A stretch of 64,000 bases of DNA from Chitinophaga japonensis. Its GTDB lineage: Bacteria; Bacteroidota; Bacteroidia; Chitinophagales; Chitinophagaceae. The translations under genes were made by a program, and so were the position numbers. A model generated the notes under the pieces. It was given only the letters and a program-made list of their open reading frames with translations. It did not search any database and had not been told where the DNA came from. Location: contig NZ_VLLG01000002.1 of assembly GCF_007830125.1 (NCBI RefSeq), positions 258,985 through 322,984 on the forward strand, in the 5' to 3' direction. How positions within the stretch are numbered: position 1 is the first letter of the stretch; each line of letters starts with the position of its first letter. This document shows positions 9,355 to 18,048 of the stretch, one piece after another.

Positions 9355-9597
9355 CTTAACAATGGATATGGTTAAATCCTTTCTGTTGGTTTTTCATTTG
9401 CGTAACGTTAATAATATCTGTTTTTTAACAGGCTTCGTGGAACCCTCGGACAGAAAAGCGAATAAAACAACAGGATATAATACAGGAACAGTAACTAATG
9501 CAATATTGCTAAATTATCGTATTCTTCGAGTTAATAATTCGTTATTGGGAACTTTTTTTTAGGGCCTGTTTAATCCTGATTAACTACCTGGCAAGTA
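9355..9597. other. intergenic region upstream of the response regulator
   Basis: About 240 AT-rich bases between the regulator start and the R2 repeat. A 66-codon plus-strand frame (9362-9562) lacks any recognisable feature and is probably chance. I see no clear TAnnTTTG element for the minus-strand regulator. Confidence 0.4.
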
Positions 9598-9665
9598 AAA
9601 AATTAAAAGCACGTGATCATCTCCCCGTGCTTTTAATTTTTACTTTTTAACTCTTTACTTCATTA
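9597..9665 (-). terminator. heptamer inverted repeat R2, likely terminator of the fucosidase gene
   Basis: A perfect 16-base stem (9598-9613 with 9626-9641) has a 12-base loop. The inner part is GCACG and the outer part is A/T. The right arm continues as 7-base units TTTTAAT (9631-9637), TTTTACT and TTTTAAC, up to the unit containing the fucosidase stop codon (9663-9665). Read on the minus strand, the stem is followed by a T-rich tract, as in an intrinsic terminator. Confidence 0.8.
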
Positions 9666-11096
9666 TGAAACCTTGTCTATCTTAATCGCTACTGCATATT
9701 GCCAGGGCTTACGCTGCAGGCTGGCGGGTATCTTTATTTCCACTGCACCATCCGTTTTCTTCCAGCCCAGTTTTTCCTTTGCGCCCAGCAGGGATACACG
9801 GGCGCCCTTTGCCGGTGTAATGCCGCTAAAGGAAATCGTGGCAGGCAGTTGCTCATCCTTGTCCAGTAAATATATAGCATATACGCTGCCATCTTTTTTG
9901 CGGGTAAAGCATACTTTGCCATCCTTGTAGGGCGCTACGGCGCGCGTGCCATAAATGGCGTCGCCATTCACCTGCATCCAGTTGCCGATCTCATGCATGG
10001 TGGTATAGGCCGCTTCATGCAACTGACCATCCGGACCGGGGCCTACATTCAACAGGTAGTTGCCGCCCTTCGCCACAATGTCTACCAGGTTGTGGACAAT
10101 CTTTATCACGGGCTTGTACTGATCATCCGGTACATAGGACCAGGAACCGCCCATGGTCATGCAGGTTTCCCAGGGATAGCTCAGCGGCTTGTCGGGTATC
10201 TGCTGCTCGGGGGTACGGTAGTTCTCGAAAGGTCCGTGCACGCTGCGGTCCACCACTATCAGGCCAGGCTGGTGCCTGCGGGCCATGGCGGTAATACCGG
10301 CCATGTCAATATCCTGGTCCTGCGGCGGGGTTTTGCTCCAGGAAAGGGATTCCTTGGTCTGGGTTTTCCGGGGACGCACCCATCCGCCGTCCAGCCATAA
10401 TATGTCTATTTTGCCATAACCGGTCATCAGCTCTTCGATCTGGTTATAGGTGAATTGCCTGAACTTTTGCCAGCGGTCCGCATACTTCTTCACATCGTAG
10501 TTCACATTCCGGTCCTTAGGCGGGAAGTAAGGCCACCAGTAATATTCCGTATGCCAGTCGGGTTTTGAGAAATAGGCGCCGGCATGTATGCCTTCATTAC
10601 GGAAAGCATCAAACACCTCCTTGGCGATGTTGGCACGGGGATCTTTGCTGAATGCGCATTGCGGGGCGGTTACCCGGTAATCCGTCTGCTTTGTATCGAA
10701 CATACAGAAGCCATCGTGGTGCTTGGTAGTGAACACCATGTATTTCATACCGGCAGCTTTTGCCGCTTTCGCCCATTTGGAGGGGTCGAATTTCACGGGA
10801 TTAAAGGTATTACCCAGCGCTTCGTATTTTTTAAGATACTCATAGTAGGGAATGCCATAAGGCTTGCGCTGTGTCCAGCCTTCATCTTCCGGGCAAATGC
10901 TCCAGGATTCCACTACGCCCCACTGGGAGTATGGCCCCCAGTGGATGATCATCCCGAACTTCCAGTCCTGCCATTCATCGAGTTGCTGTAGCACCTGCGG
11001 ATCCTTTTCCGGCACATAAGGCTGCTCCTCTTTTTCCTGGGCATAGGCGGTATGCAGCGCCAGTAAGGCGGCTGCCATCATCCAAAATTTTCGCAT
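9663..11096 (-). CDS. secreted alpha-L-fucosidase, GH29
   Basis: The ATG at 11096 gives 477 residues; the in-frame codon two earlier is TTG and less likely. A signal peptide (MRKFWMMAAALLALHTAYAQ) targets it to the periplasm or beyond. The GH29 core is clear: FGMIIHWGPYSQWG near the N-terminus, TTKHHDGFCMFDT, and IDILWLDGGW with the nucleophile Asp of family 29. The short C-terminal beta domain is typical. It removes terminal fucose from glycans. No SusCD pair or other glycoside hydrolase lies beside it, so it is a stand-alone enzyme rather than part of a visible polysaccharide locus. Confidence 0.93.
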   Translation of the reverse strand: MRKFWMMAAALLALHTAYAQEKEEQPYVPEKDPQVLQQLDEWQDWKFGMIIHWGPYSQWGVVESWSICPEDEGWTQRKPYGIPYYEYLKKYEALGNTFNPVKFDPSKWAKAAKAAGMKYMVFTTKHHDGFCMFDTKQTDYRVTAPQCAFSKDPRANIAKEVFDAFRNEGIHAGAYFSKPDWHTEYYWWPYFPPKDRNVNYDVKKYADRWQKFRQFTYNQIEELMTGYGKIDILWLDGGWVRPRKTQTKESLSWSKTPPQDQDIDMAGITAMARRHQPGLIVVDRSVHGPFENYRTPEQQIPDKPLSYPWETCMTMGGSWSYVPDDQYKPVIKIVHNLVDIVAKGGNYLLNVGPGPDGQLHEAAYTTMHEIGNWMQVNGDAIYGTRAVAPYKDGKVCFTRKKDGSVYAIYLLDKDEQLPATISFSGITPAKGARVSLLGAKEKLGWKKTDGAVEIKIPASLQRKPWQYAVAIKIDKVS

Positions 11097-11172
11097 GTTC
11101 AATGTTTATATGAGTTTGTTATGGTCAAAATAATAAATATTATCGTTCCCGGGCTTATTGTTCTTTAACAGT

Positions 11173-11206
11173 TTTGCGTAGGAAATTACCGTCCGTGCTA
11201 TCTTTG
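11173..11206 (+). promoter_or_regulatory. Bacteroidota-type promoter for the DUF6728-like gene
   Basis: A -33 element TTTG (11173-11176) and a -7 element TATCTTTG (11199-11206) are separated by 22 bases, close to the Bacteroidota housekeeping consensus. The ATG of the small gene follows at 11226. Confidence 0.65.
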
Positions 11207-11225
11207 CAGTAAGAAATATTAACGG

Positions 11226-11390
11226 ATGAAAAGTATCTGGCAGCAAATATTGCGGTACCTGTATATAGGCAAGAAGGATCCTGATGCGCCCAAAACCCGC
11301 TATGTATATATGATGCACGGCATGAACCGGATCTCCATCATCCTGTTCCTGGTGGCGTTGATCATCATGCTGATAAGGCTGCTGCGTTAG
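11226..11390 (+). CDS. small membrane protein, DUF6728-like
   Basis: A 54-residue frame with ATG at 11226 and TAG at 11388-11390. The N-terminal half is amphipathic and basic (WQQILRYLYIGKKDP). The C-terminal half has one membrane segment (ISIILFLVALIIMLI) and a basic end. The pattern YLYIGKKDPxAP followed by MHGMNR matches what I recall of the DUF6728 family in Chitinophagaceae, whose function is unknown. It is too short for many gene callers. It has its own promoter and converges on lpxB, with the two stop codons overlapping. Confidence 0.8.
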   Translation: MKSIWQQILRYLYIGKKDPDAPKTRYVYMMHGMNRISIILFLVALIIMLIRLLR

Positions 11391-12487
11391 CCCGCATAAT
11401 TATAAATGATTTCCGCCGCCAGGCGGGAAGCATCCCGTTCTCCGAGGCGGCTCCAGAGCGCCGCATAGTCTGCTTTCATGCGCTGGCGGGTAGTTTCGTC
11501 CTTCAGCAGGAGGGTCAGCTCCCGCAGGAGGTTCTCTTCCGTCAGCTCATGCTGGATCAGCTCTTTTACCACCGGTTTGTCCATCACCAGGTTGACAAGG
11601 GAAATATATTTTACCTTGATCAGGCGCCTGGCAAAGAAATAAGAAACGGCGCTGCCCTTGTAGCACACCACTTCCGGCACGCCAAACAGGGCGGTCTCCA
11701 GGGTAGCGGTGCCCGAAGTGACCAGCGCTGCCGTAGCCTGGCGCAGCAGGGCATAGGTCTGCTCTTTTACAGTAGATACATTGGGGTGCGCGCCGGTAAG
11801 CGCCTCCATAAAGGCATCGTCCAGGCTGGGGGCCTGCGCCACAATGAACTGGTAGCCAGGAAAATGTCTGGCCATCGAAAGCATGATCGGCAGCTTTACG
11901 CTTACCTCCTGCCGCCGGCTACCGGGCAACACCGCCACGATGGGCTTGTCTGAAAAGGGCGGATCGGCGGGTCTTTCCTTTGCGGCGCGGATCACCTCCA
12001 CCAAAGGATGGCCTACGTACTCCACCGGGTACTCCCACTTTTTATAGAAATCCTCCTCAAAAGGCAGGATACACACCATACGGTCCACGCAGGCCTTTAT
12101 TTTCTTTACCCGGCTCTCTTTCCAGGCCCAAACCTGCGGCGAAATATAGTACACGATCTTAAGCCCCTGTGCCTTCGCCCATTCTGCAATACGCAGGTTA
12201 AAGCCGGGATAGTCTATCAGCACCAGCACATCCGGCCGGTAGGCCAGGATATCCTGTTTACAAAACTCCATGTTGCGCAGGATGGTGCGCAGGTTCATCA
12301 CTACTTCCGCAAATCCCATAAAAGCCAGGTCGCGGTAATGCTTCACCACCTGGCCGCCCGCCTGCTGCATCAGGTCGCCGCCCCAGCAGCGGATGTCCGC
12401 AGCGGTATCCAGTTGCTTCAACTGCCGGACCAGGTTGCTGCCGTGCAGGTCTCCTGACGCTTCTCCTGCTATAAGGTAATATTTCAT
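11387..12487 (-). CDS. lpxB: lipid-A-disaccharide synthase
   Basis: A 366-residue GT19 glycosyltransferase. It joins UDP-2,3-diacylglucosamine and lipid X to form the lipid A disaccharide at the inner membrane. The N-terminus YLIAGEASGDLHGSNLV and VLIDYPGFNLRIA are family signatures, as are YYISPQVWAWK and LPGSRRQEV. Its last bases overlap the stop of the convergent small gene. A minus-strand series lpxB, TM protein and surE is split by repeat R3, so they may not be one transcript. Confidence 0.96.
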   Translation of the reverse strand: MKYYLIAGEASGDLHGSNLVRQLKQLDTAADIRCWGGDLMQQAGGQVVKHYRDLAFMGFAEVVMNLRTILRNMEFCKQDILAYRPDVLVLIDYPGFNLRIAEWAKAQGLKIVYYISPQVWAWKESRVKKIKACVDRMVCILPFEEDFYKKWEYPVEYVGHPLVEVIRAAKERPADPPFSDKPIVAVLPGSRRQEVSVKLPIMLSMARHFPGYQFIVAQAPSLDDAFMEALTGAHPNVSTVKEQTYALLRQATAALVTSGTATLETALFGVPEVVCYKGSAVSYFFARRLIKVKYISLVNLVMDKPVVKELIQHELTEENLLRELTLLLKDETTRQRMKADYAALWSRLGERDASRLAAEIIYNYAG

Positions 12488-12488
12488 C

Positions 12489-12588
12489 TTAATTAATAAT
12501 TAAGAATGAATAATTAATAATTACGGACATGCATGCTGTTGTGAAACACCTGCGCCACGTTTATTAATTCTAATTATTCATTATTAAT
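12489..12588. repeat. heptamer inverted repeat R3 (ATAATTA type)
   Basis: Five in-phase heptamers at 12489-12523 (TTAATTA, then variants of ATAATTA) begin one base from the lpxB start codon. The opposing arm 12561-12588 (four units of TATTAAT type) ends two bases from the stop codon of the next minus-strand gene. The spacer (12524-12560) is GC-richer and unrelated. Confidence 0.8.
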
Positions 12589-12590
12589 TG

Positions 12591-12893
12591 CTATCCATGT
12601 ATGAGTTTTAACAGTAAGATGGTGATGGCATACAGCATGGTGACGAGGAAAATGCCTTTGGCTGTGATGTCCCGTCTTTTCTGGGTGTACAGGTAAAAGA
12701 CCACGCCGTTCAGCACCAGGCAGATGCTGATCACCTTGGGCAACATCTGCCGGTTGGACAGCAGCACATCCATGAACTCGCCCAGTCCTATCCGGCGCGG
12801 CAAAAATACCAGCAAATAGTATAAAAAGAAACCAACAACAGGCGTAAGCAGCCCCAGCAGGATACCAAAGGGGAGATTGTCTTTTTTGAACAT
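12591..12893 (-). CDS. small integral membrane protein of unknown function
   Basis: The ATG at 12893 gives 100 residues; a longer frame reaches 12923 but its extra codons come from the octamer repeat and look spurious. Three hydrophobic stretches are visible: PFGILLGLLTPVVGFFLYYL, ISICLVLNGVVFYLY and IFLVTMLYAITILLL. They are separated by short charged loops. I do not recognise a named domain. It lies between surE (35 bases upstream) and lpxB on the same strand. A role with the neighbouring envelope gene lpxB is only a guess. Confidence 0.75.
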   Translation of the reverse strand: MFKKDNLPFGILLGLLTPVVGFFLYYLLVFLPRRIGLGEFMDVLLSNRQMLPKVISICLVLNGVVFYLYTQKRRDITAKGIFLVTMLYAITILLLKLIHG

Positions 12894-12902
12894 AATAGTA
12901 TG

Positions 12903-12923
12903 GATGTGCGGATGTGCGCACAT
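12903..12923. repeat. octamer pair GATGTGCG with 12-base palindrome
   Basis: GATGTGCG occurs twice in tandem (12903-12918), and 12912-12923 is a perfect palindrome, ATGTGCGCACAT. It lies between the surE stop and the membrane-protein start. The unit is the same type as in the octamer arrays at 15574-15652 and 45622-45661. Confidence 0.65.
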
Positions 12924-12928
12924 TTAAT

Positions 12929-13702
12929 TTATAATTTCCACTCTGCTTCCAGCCGTTCTTTCAGCTTATAGTGCGTCAGGTCAAACTGTACCGGCACCAG
13001 GGAAGCATAGTCATTTTCCAGCGCCCATACATCCGTATCCTCCCCGTGATCCATATTCTTGAACTCGCCGGTCAGCCAGAAATACTTTTTGCCGCGGGGG
13101 TCCCTGCGCTCATCAAATTCCTCCACCCATTTGGCATTGGCCTGCCGGCATATCTTAATGCCCCGGAAATCATCCCTGCTGCCCAGCAGGGGAATGTTTA
13201 CATTGAACAGGGTGCCCGGAGGCAGATCGCTCTCCAGTACTTTCTGCGTTACCTCCGCAGCCACCTGTTTGGGCAGGGTGAAATCCGCTGCAAAGCTATA
13301 GTCCAGGTAAGAGAAGCCTATGGAGGGAATGCCTTCGATCGCCGCTTCCATGGCGGCAGACATGGTGCCGGAATAGATGATATTGATGGAGTGATTGGCG
13401 CCATGATTGATACCGCTGACACAGATATCCGGTTTGCGGTGGAGTATCTTGTCGCGGGCCAGCTTTACGCAGTCCACGGGGGTACCGGAGCATTGCCAGG
13501 CCTCAATATCCCCGAAAATATCCACCCGGTCCAGCCGCAGGGGCACGCCGATGGTAATAGCATGCCCTTTGCCCGACTGGGGACTGTCCGGGGCTACCAC
13601 CACTATCCTGCCCAGGTGGCTCACCGCCTCTATCAGGGATCGTATACCCGGCGCCGTTATTCCGTCGTCATTGGTAACTAATATGGTCCTTTCATCTGCC
13701 AT
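12929..13702 (-). CDS. surE: 5'/3'-nucleotidase SurE
   Basis: A 257-residue metal-dependent nucleotidase; the ATG at 13702 is preferred to an adjacent GTG. The N-terminal metal site reads VTNDDGITAPG, followed by VVVAPDSPQSG and the SGINHGANHS loop. SurE removes phosphate from nucleoside monophosphates and is linked to stationary-phase survival. A -7 element, TATATTTG on the minus strand (13725-13732), lies 22 bases upstream of the ATG. Confidence 0.95.
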   Translation of the reverse strand: MADERTILVTNDDGITAPGIRSLIEAVSHLGRIVVVAPDSPQSGKGHAITIGVPLRLDRVDIFGDIEAWQCSGTPVDCVKLARDKILHRKPDICVSGINHGANHSINIIYSGTMSAAMEAAIEGIPSIGFSYLDYSFAADFTLPKQVAAEVTQKVLESDLPPGTLFNVNIPLLGSRDDFRGIKICRQANAKWVEEFDERRDPRGKKYFWLTGEFKNMDHGEDTDVWALENDYASLVPVQFDLTHYKLKERLEAEWKL

Positions 13703-13724
13703 CACATTCCACTTTTACTTGTTA

Positions 13725-13732
13725 CAAATATA
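13725..13732 (-). promoter_or_regulatory. -7 promoter element of surE
   Basis: The minus strand reads TATATTTG, matching TAnnTTTG, 22 bases before the surE ATG. No clear -33 TTTG was found because the upstream side runs into repeat R4. Confidence 0.5.
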
Positions 13733-13737
13733 AAAAT

Positions 13738-13888
13738 TCCAAAATCCAAATCCCAAAATCCAAAAATTCCGGTTTCCAAACCCCAAATTCCAAAATGATA
13801 GCAAACACTTAACAATCGGTCATAGCTTCCATTATTGATCGTCTGTCGTCGTATTTTGGAATTTGGGTCTTGGGATTTGGGATTTTAT
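13738..13888. repeat. heptamer inverted repeat R4 (TCCAAAA type)
   Basis: The left arm at 13738-13794 is made of units such as TCCAAAA, TCCAAAT and CCCAAAA, with one 8-base slip. The right arm at 13854-13888 has TTTTGGA, ATTTGGG and TCTTGGG units and touches the stop codon of the ABC permease. The spacer of about 60 bases is unrelated. The longest arm of this class in the window. Confidence 0.8.
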
Positions 13889-14667
13889 CAATAATCCGTT
13901 TTCAGCATTCTGCGGAACACCAGGAAGATCATTAACGCAATGTATACCAGTAACATGAGAAGATACACCCCATCATCGAACCTGTTCGCGCTGCTCATGA
14001 GCTTACCAACAATGGGGAAAGGCAGCAGCTCATCGCCGGCCTGCAGGGGCAGCAGCCCCCCTACCTCGCCCACATACCGTTTAATGGTCACCACCAGCAC
14101 CTGCTCTATCATCATGGTATAGGCCAGGTACAGTACAATGGCCAGGCCGGCCCGCCTTACCAGCATGGCAATCAGCAGGGCAATGGCAAGGGATACCTCC
14201 ACCTGCAGGAAATAATAGAACATGTACCTGGAGTCTTCCAGGCTGAAGGCGTGCGTACCGTAAGCCAGGCCCAGTATCACGGCAAACAGCATGGAGATGA
14301 GCAGGGCCAGCACGCCCAGGGCCAGCCACCAGAAAAGCTTGGCGAGAACAAACTCCCGGCGTTCCCAGCCGTCAATAACATTCTGCCGGTGGGTCTTGTA
14401 GGTAAATTCATTGGTGACCAGTATCAGCAGCGGGAAGCCGAACAGGGCGGTCATATAACTGTTTACGCTGGCCATGGTTTGCCAGATGAGCGGGAAATCG
14501 TAGGTGGACAGGGGGATCAGGTCTTTGGCCTTGTCCCTGATCTCGCTGTTGATCTCCGCGCCGATGTAATTGGCGGCCGGGATGATGGCCACAGCCAGCA
14601 GCAGCAATATCCAAAAGGTGCGGTAGGACTTTACTTTCAGCCATTCTATCCGTATGATCTGCAGCAT
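13888..14667 (-). CDS. ABC-2 type transporter permease
   Basis: A 259-residue membrane protein with about six hydrophobic segments: TFWILLLLAVAIIPAAN, YMTALFGFPLLILV, LFWWLALGVLALLISML, an internal pair around VEVSLAIALLIAMLV and LAIVLYLAYTMMIEQV, and a last one at LLMLLVYIALMIFLVF. It follows the ATPase gene by five bases on the same strand, so the two form one exporter of the ABC-2 class. The substrate is unknown. Confidence 0.85.
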   Translation of the reverse strand: MLQIIRIEWLKVKSYRTFWILLLLAVAIIPAANYIGAEINSEIRDKAKDLIPLSTYDFPLIWQTMASVNSYMTALFGFPLLILVTNEFTYKTHRQNVIDGWERREFVLAKLFWWLALGVLALLISMLFAVILGLAYGTHAFSLEDSRYMFYYFLQVEVSLAIALLIAMLVRRAGLAIVLYLAYTMMIEQVLVVTIKRYVGEVGGLLPLQAGDELLPFPIVGKLMSSANRFDDGVYLLMLLVYIALMIFLVFRRMLKTDY

Positions 14668-14672
14668 AGGTA

Positions 14673-15560
14673 TCAGTTGTTGGTTAATTGCAGGAACGCT
14701 TTTTCCAGGCTTTGTTTTCGTATATGCAGGTGGTTAAGCCATACGCCCTGCTCTGCACAGTAGGCGTTCAGCGCGGCCAGGTCCACCGGCTGGCTGAATA
14801 CCACCTGCAGGTGCCCGTTACGACTCAGGATGTGGCTGAATGCGGGATGCCGGGCCAGCACAGCTTCCAGTACGGTGTTGTCGGGGCCGGACAGCTCTAC
14901 GTAATCTTCCCGCGCCAGCACTTCGTTCACCGGCCCGGACAGCAGCAACTTCCCCTTCTGCAGGATGGCCACATGGCTGCATACCTTCTCCACTTCGTCC
15001 AGCAGGTGGCTGGCCAGGATAATGGTCTTGCCGGTTTCCGCCAGCCGCAGCACCAGTTCCCGCACTTCGGCAATGCCGGCGGGGTCCAGCCCGTTAGTGG
15101 GCTCATCCAGGATCAGCACACCGGGATCGCCCAGCAGCGCAGAAGCGATGGCCAGGCGCTGCTTCATGCCCAGGGAGTAGGTCTTGAAGCGGGAGTGCTG
15201 GCGGGCAGTAAGCCCGGCTATTTCCAGCACCCGGCTGATGTCCTGCTCCGGCTTTTGCTTGATGGCGGCAGCTACCTGCAGGTTCTGGCAGGCGGTAAGG
15301 TAATGGTAGAAGTTGGGCGTTTCCAGCAGGGTGCCGATCTGCCGGCGGAGCCGGCCCGCAGGCGGGGCATCAAAAAGGCTGTAAGTACCTTCATCGGCCT
15401 TCAGCACATCGGTTACAATGCCCAGCAGCGTGGTTTTGCCGCTGCCATTAGGACCCAGTATACCGAAAACGGAGCCGGGCGGCACCTCGAAGCTAACGCC
15501 CGAAAGCGCCTGGATAGCGCCATAGCGCTTGGAAATGTTGTGTAGGGAAAGAATGGACAC
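14673..15560 (-). CDS. ABC transporter ATP-binding protein
   Basis: An ATPase with Walker A GPNGSGKTTL, signature YSLGMKQRLAIA and Walker B VLILDEPTNGLD. The C-terminal part resembles that of antibiotic or lipid exporters of the ABC-2 class. The frame is open to an ATG at 15617, but those first 19 codons are read from the octamer array (residues such as SAHQHIRIS). The GTG at 15560, just before ILSLHNISKRYGA, fits the family start better and gives 295 residues. It is coupled to the permease gene five bases downstream. Confidence 0.88.
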   Translation of the reverse strand: MSILSLHNISKRYGAIQALSGVSFEVPPGSVFGILGPNGSGKTTLLGIVTDVLKADEGTYSLFDAPPAGRLRRQIGTLLETPNFYHYLTACQNLQVAAAIKQKPEQDISRVLEIAGLTARQHSRFKTYSLGMKQRLAIASALLGDPGVLILDEPTNGLDPAGIAEVRELVLRLAETGKTIILASHLLDEVEKVCSHVAILQKGKLLLSGPVNEVLAREDYVELSGPDNTVLEAVLARHPAFSHILSRNGHLQVVFSQPVDLAALNAYCAEQGVWLNHLHIRKQSLEKAFLQLTNN

Positions 15561-15573
15561 AGATTGATTTTTT

Positions 15574-15652
15574 GATATGCGGATATGCTGATGTGCTGAT
15601 GTATGGAGCGAAGCCATTCATTTGCACATTCGCACATCTGCACATTTGCTAA
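15574..15652. repeat. octamer inverted repeat R5 (GATGTGCG type)
   Basis: The left arm is four 8-base units at 15574-15605 (GATATGCG, GATATGCT and variants). The right arm is four units at 15621-15652 (TTTGCACA, TTCGCACA, TCTGCACA, TTTGCTAA). The last unit contains the stop codon of the 3-hydroxyacyl-CoA dehydrogenase gene. Same architecture as the heptamer elements but with period eight. Confidence 0.8.
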
Positions 15653-18048
15653 TTTCTTATCGGTTTGCCGGTTTTAAGCACGCTTTGCAGGCGTTCCAGC
15701 GTTTTGCGCTCGCCGGTAAGGCTCAGGAAAGCTTCCCGCTCCAGGTCCAGCAGGTACTGCTCGCTTACCAGCGTAGCCTCGCTCAGGTCGCCCCCGCACA
15801 TCACATAGGCCAGCTTGCCGGCTATTTTGGCGTCGTGCCCGGAGACGTAACGGCCAAACAACATGCTGTTGATGCCCGCCAGGAGCGCGCCCAGGGCGGT
15901 ACGGCCCAGCACTTTAACGTCCCTTCTTTCCACGGGGCGGGTATATCCTTCGTCCGCCATCATGATCACGCTGCGCTTGGCATCGGCAATCAGGCGGCTT
16001 TGGTTCATTGTGATCTCATCGTGGCCCGGGCGGAGAATGCCGAGGTCATAGGCTTCCTGCCCGGAGGTAGCTACTTTGGCCATGGCTACGGTCATAAACC
16101 GGTCTTTCAGCGGCTCCTCCTCGATGCGGCCTTCCTTAAACTCATCGCTGGCGCGCACGGTCATTTCCTTGGTGCCGCCGCCGCCGGGTATCAGCCCCAC
16201 GCCCAGCTCCACCAGCCCGATGTAGGTTTCCGCTGCGGCCTGTACCTTATCCGCATGCAGGCACATCTCGCAACCGCCGCCCAGGGTCAGCGCGTGCGGC
16301 GCCACCACCACCGGGATGGAGGAATAACGGAGACGCATAGTGGTTTTCTGGAACAGGCGCACGGCCATATCCAGCTCGTCGTACTCCTGCTCCGCGGCCA
16401 GCATGAAGATCATGCCCACGTTGGCGCCGGCAGAAAAGTTGGCGCCGTCGTTCCCGATCACCAGCCCACGGAAGTCTTTCTCCGCGCGGTCTATGGCTTT
16501 GTTCACCCCTTCCAGCACTTCCCCGCCAATGGTGTTCATCTTGGTTTTCCAGTCTATGCAAACTACGCCGTCGCCCAGGTCGTAGAGGTTGCAGGCGCTG
16601 TTCTTCCAGACGACATTATTGCTAAGATTCTCCAGTATAATAAAAGTATCTGCGCCGGGCACCAGCTTGTATCCGCCGCTGGCTACATCATAGTAATGCT
16701 TTTTCCCGTTCTCTACTTTATAGAACTGTTGGATGCCCTTGCCCAGCATATCCTTTACCCAGGCGGCCGCTTTAAAGCCCTTCTCTTCCATCGCCTTTAC
16801 CGTGGCTTCCACACCCAGCAGGTCCCAGGTTTCAAAGGCGCCTATTTCCCAGCCAAAACCGGCTTTCATGGCGTCGTCCACTTTATAAATGTCGTCCGCT
16901 ATTTCGGGAATACGGTGAGAGATATACGAAAACAGGTGGGCATGGAATAACTGGTAGAACTGCCCGGCCTTATCGCCGGCTGCGGACAGCATGCGTATGC
17001 GCTGCTTCAGGTCCTCCACCTGTTTGGCAGCGTCTATGCTGGCAAATTTAGGCTTCTGCCGGGGACCATACTCCATGGTCTGCAGGTTCAGCGTCAGTAT
17101 CTCCTTGCCGCCCTCTCCTTTGGTCTTTTTGTAAAAGCCGCTGCCGGTCTTGTCGCCCAGCCACTTGTTCTCCACCACTTTCTGCAGGAAGGGCGGTATC
17201 TCAAATATGTTGCGGGCCTCATCCTGCGGGCAGTTCTCCGCCACGCCCTTCGCCACTTTCACCAGCGTATCAATCCCTACTACATCGGCGGTACGGAAGG
17301 TGGCTGATTTCGGGCGGCCTATTACAGGCCCCGTGAGCGCGTCTATTTCATCTATGTTCAGCCCCATTTCCTGCATGATATGGAAGATGGCCATGATGGA
17401 GAACACGCCTATCCTGTTGGCGATAAAGGCCGGCGTATCCTTGCACAGCACGGTGGTTTTGCCCAGGTACAGGTCGCCGTAGTGCATGAGGAAATCCACC
17501 ACCTCCGGATCGGTATGCGGGGTAGGAATGATCTCCAGCAGGCGCAGGTAACGGGGCGGGTTGAAGAAGTGGGTGCCGCAGAAATATTTTTTAAAGTCGT
17601 CGCTGCGGCCTTCCGTCATCAGGTGAATGGGGATGCCGGAAGTATTGGAAGTAATAAAGCTGCCGGGCCTGCGGTATTTTTCCACCTGGTCAAACACGGA
17701 GCGCTTGATATCCAGGTTCTCCACCACTACCTCTATGATCCAGTCGCAGTCTGCAATACGGTGCATATCGTCCGTAAAGTTGCCGGTCTGTATGCGTTTG
17801 ACCACATCTTTTGTAAATACGGGAGAGGGGTTGGATTTGAGGGCTGCCTGCAGGGCATCATTAACGATGCGATTCTTTACAGCAGGGCTGTCTAAAGATA
17901 GCTGCTTTGCTTTTTCCGCGTCATTCAGTTCTTTAGGGGCAATATCCAACAGTAACACCTGCACGCCGATACCTGCAAAGTGGCAGGCGATGCGGGAGCC
18001 CATAACCCCGGAGCCGAGGACGGCTATTTTGTTGATGTGTCTTTTCAT
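15649..18048 (-). CDS. fadN: 3-hydroxyacyl-CoA dehydrogenase / enoyl-CoA hydratase (FadN type)
   Basis: A 799-residue bifunctional beta-oxidation enzyme. The NAD-binding dehydrogenase half comes first (AVLGSGVMGSRIA at 9-21; SNTSGIPIHLM; CGTHFFNPP), then the C-terminal dehydrogenase domain (GFGWEIGAFETWDLLGV). The hydratase half (FSAGANVGMIF; GGGCEMCLHAD; LIPGGGGTKEM) follows. This order is that of Bacillus FadN and opposite to E. coli FadB. Thiolase and acyl-CoA dehydrogenase genes that often follow fadN are absent here, since repeat R5 and an ABC exporter come next. Confidence 0.93.
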   Translation of the reverse strand: MKRHINKIAVLGSGVMGSRIACHFAGIGVQVLLLDIAPKELNDAEKAKQLSLDSPAVKNRIVNDALQAALKSNPSPVFTKDVVKRIQTGNFTDDMHRIADCDWIIEVVVENLDIKRSVFDQVEKYRRPGSFITSNTSGIPIHLMTEGRSDDFKKYFCGTHFFNPPRYLRLLEIIPTPHTDPEVVDFLMHYGDLYLGKTTVLCKDTPAFIANRIGVFSIMAIFHIMQEMGLNIDEIDALTGPVIGRPKSATFRTADVVGIDTLVKVAKGVAENCPQDEARNIFEIPPFLQKVVENKWLGDKTGSGFYKKTKGEGGKEILTLNLQTMEYGPRQKPKFASIDAAKQVEDLKQRIRMLSAAGDKAGQFYQLFHAHLFSYISHRIPEIADDIYKVDDAMKAGFGWEIGAFETWDLLGVEATVKAMEEKGFKAAAWVKDMLGKGIQQFYKVENGKKHYYDVASGGYKLVPGADTFIILENLSNNVVWKNSACNLYDLGDGVVCIDWKTKMNTIGGEVLEGVNKAIDRAEKDFRGLVIGNDGANFSAGANVGMIFMLAAEQEYDELDMAVRLFQKTTMRLRYSSIPVVVAPHALTLGGGCEMCLHADKVQAAAETYIGLVELGVGLIPGGGGTKEMTVRASDEFKEGRIEEEPLKDRFMTVAMAKVATSGQEAYDLGILRPGHDEITMNQSRLIADAKRSVIMMADEGYTRPVERRDVKVLGRTALGALLAGINSMLFGRYVSGHDAKIAGKLAYVMCGGDLSEATLVSEQYLLDLEREAFLSLTGERKTLERLQSVLKTGKPIRN

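Noticed and set aside
9362-9562. 66-codon plus-strand frame upstream of the response regulator
   Set aside because: No promoter, no recognised domain, AT-rich and in a region that should hold the regulator promoter.
12574-12921. Alternative frame overlapping the small membrane protein
   Set aside because: The frame at 12591-12893 has proper hydrophobic segments; the other is rich in Pro/Arg/His and is a shadow.
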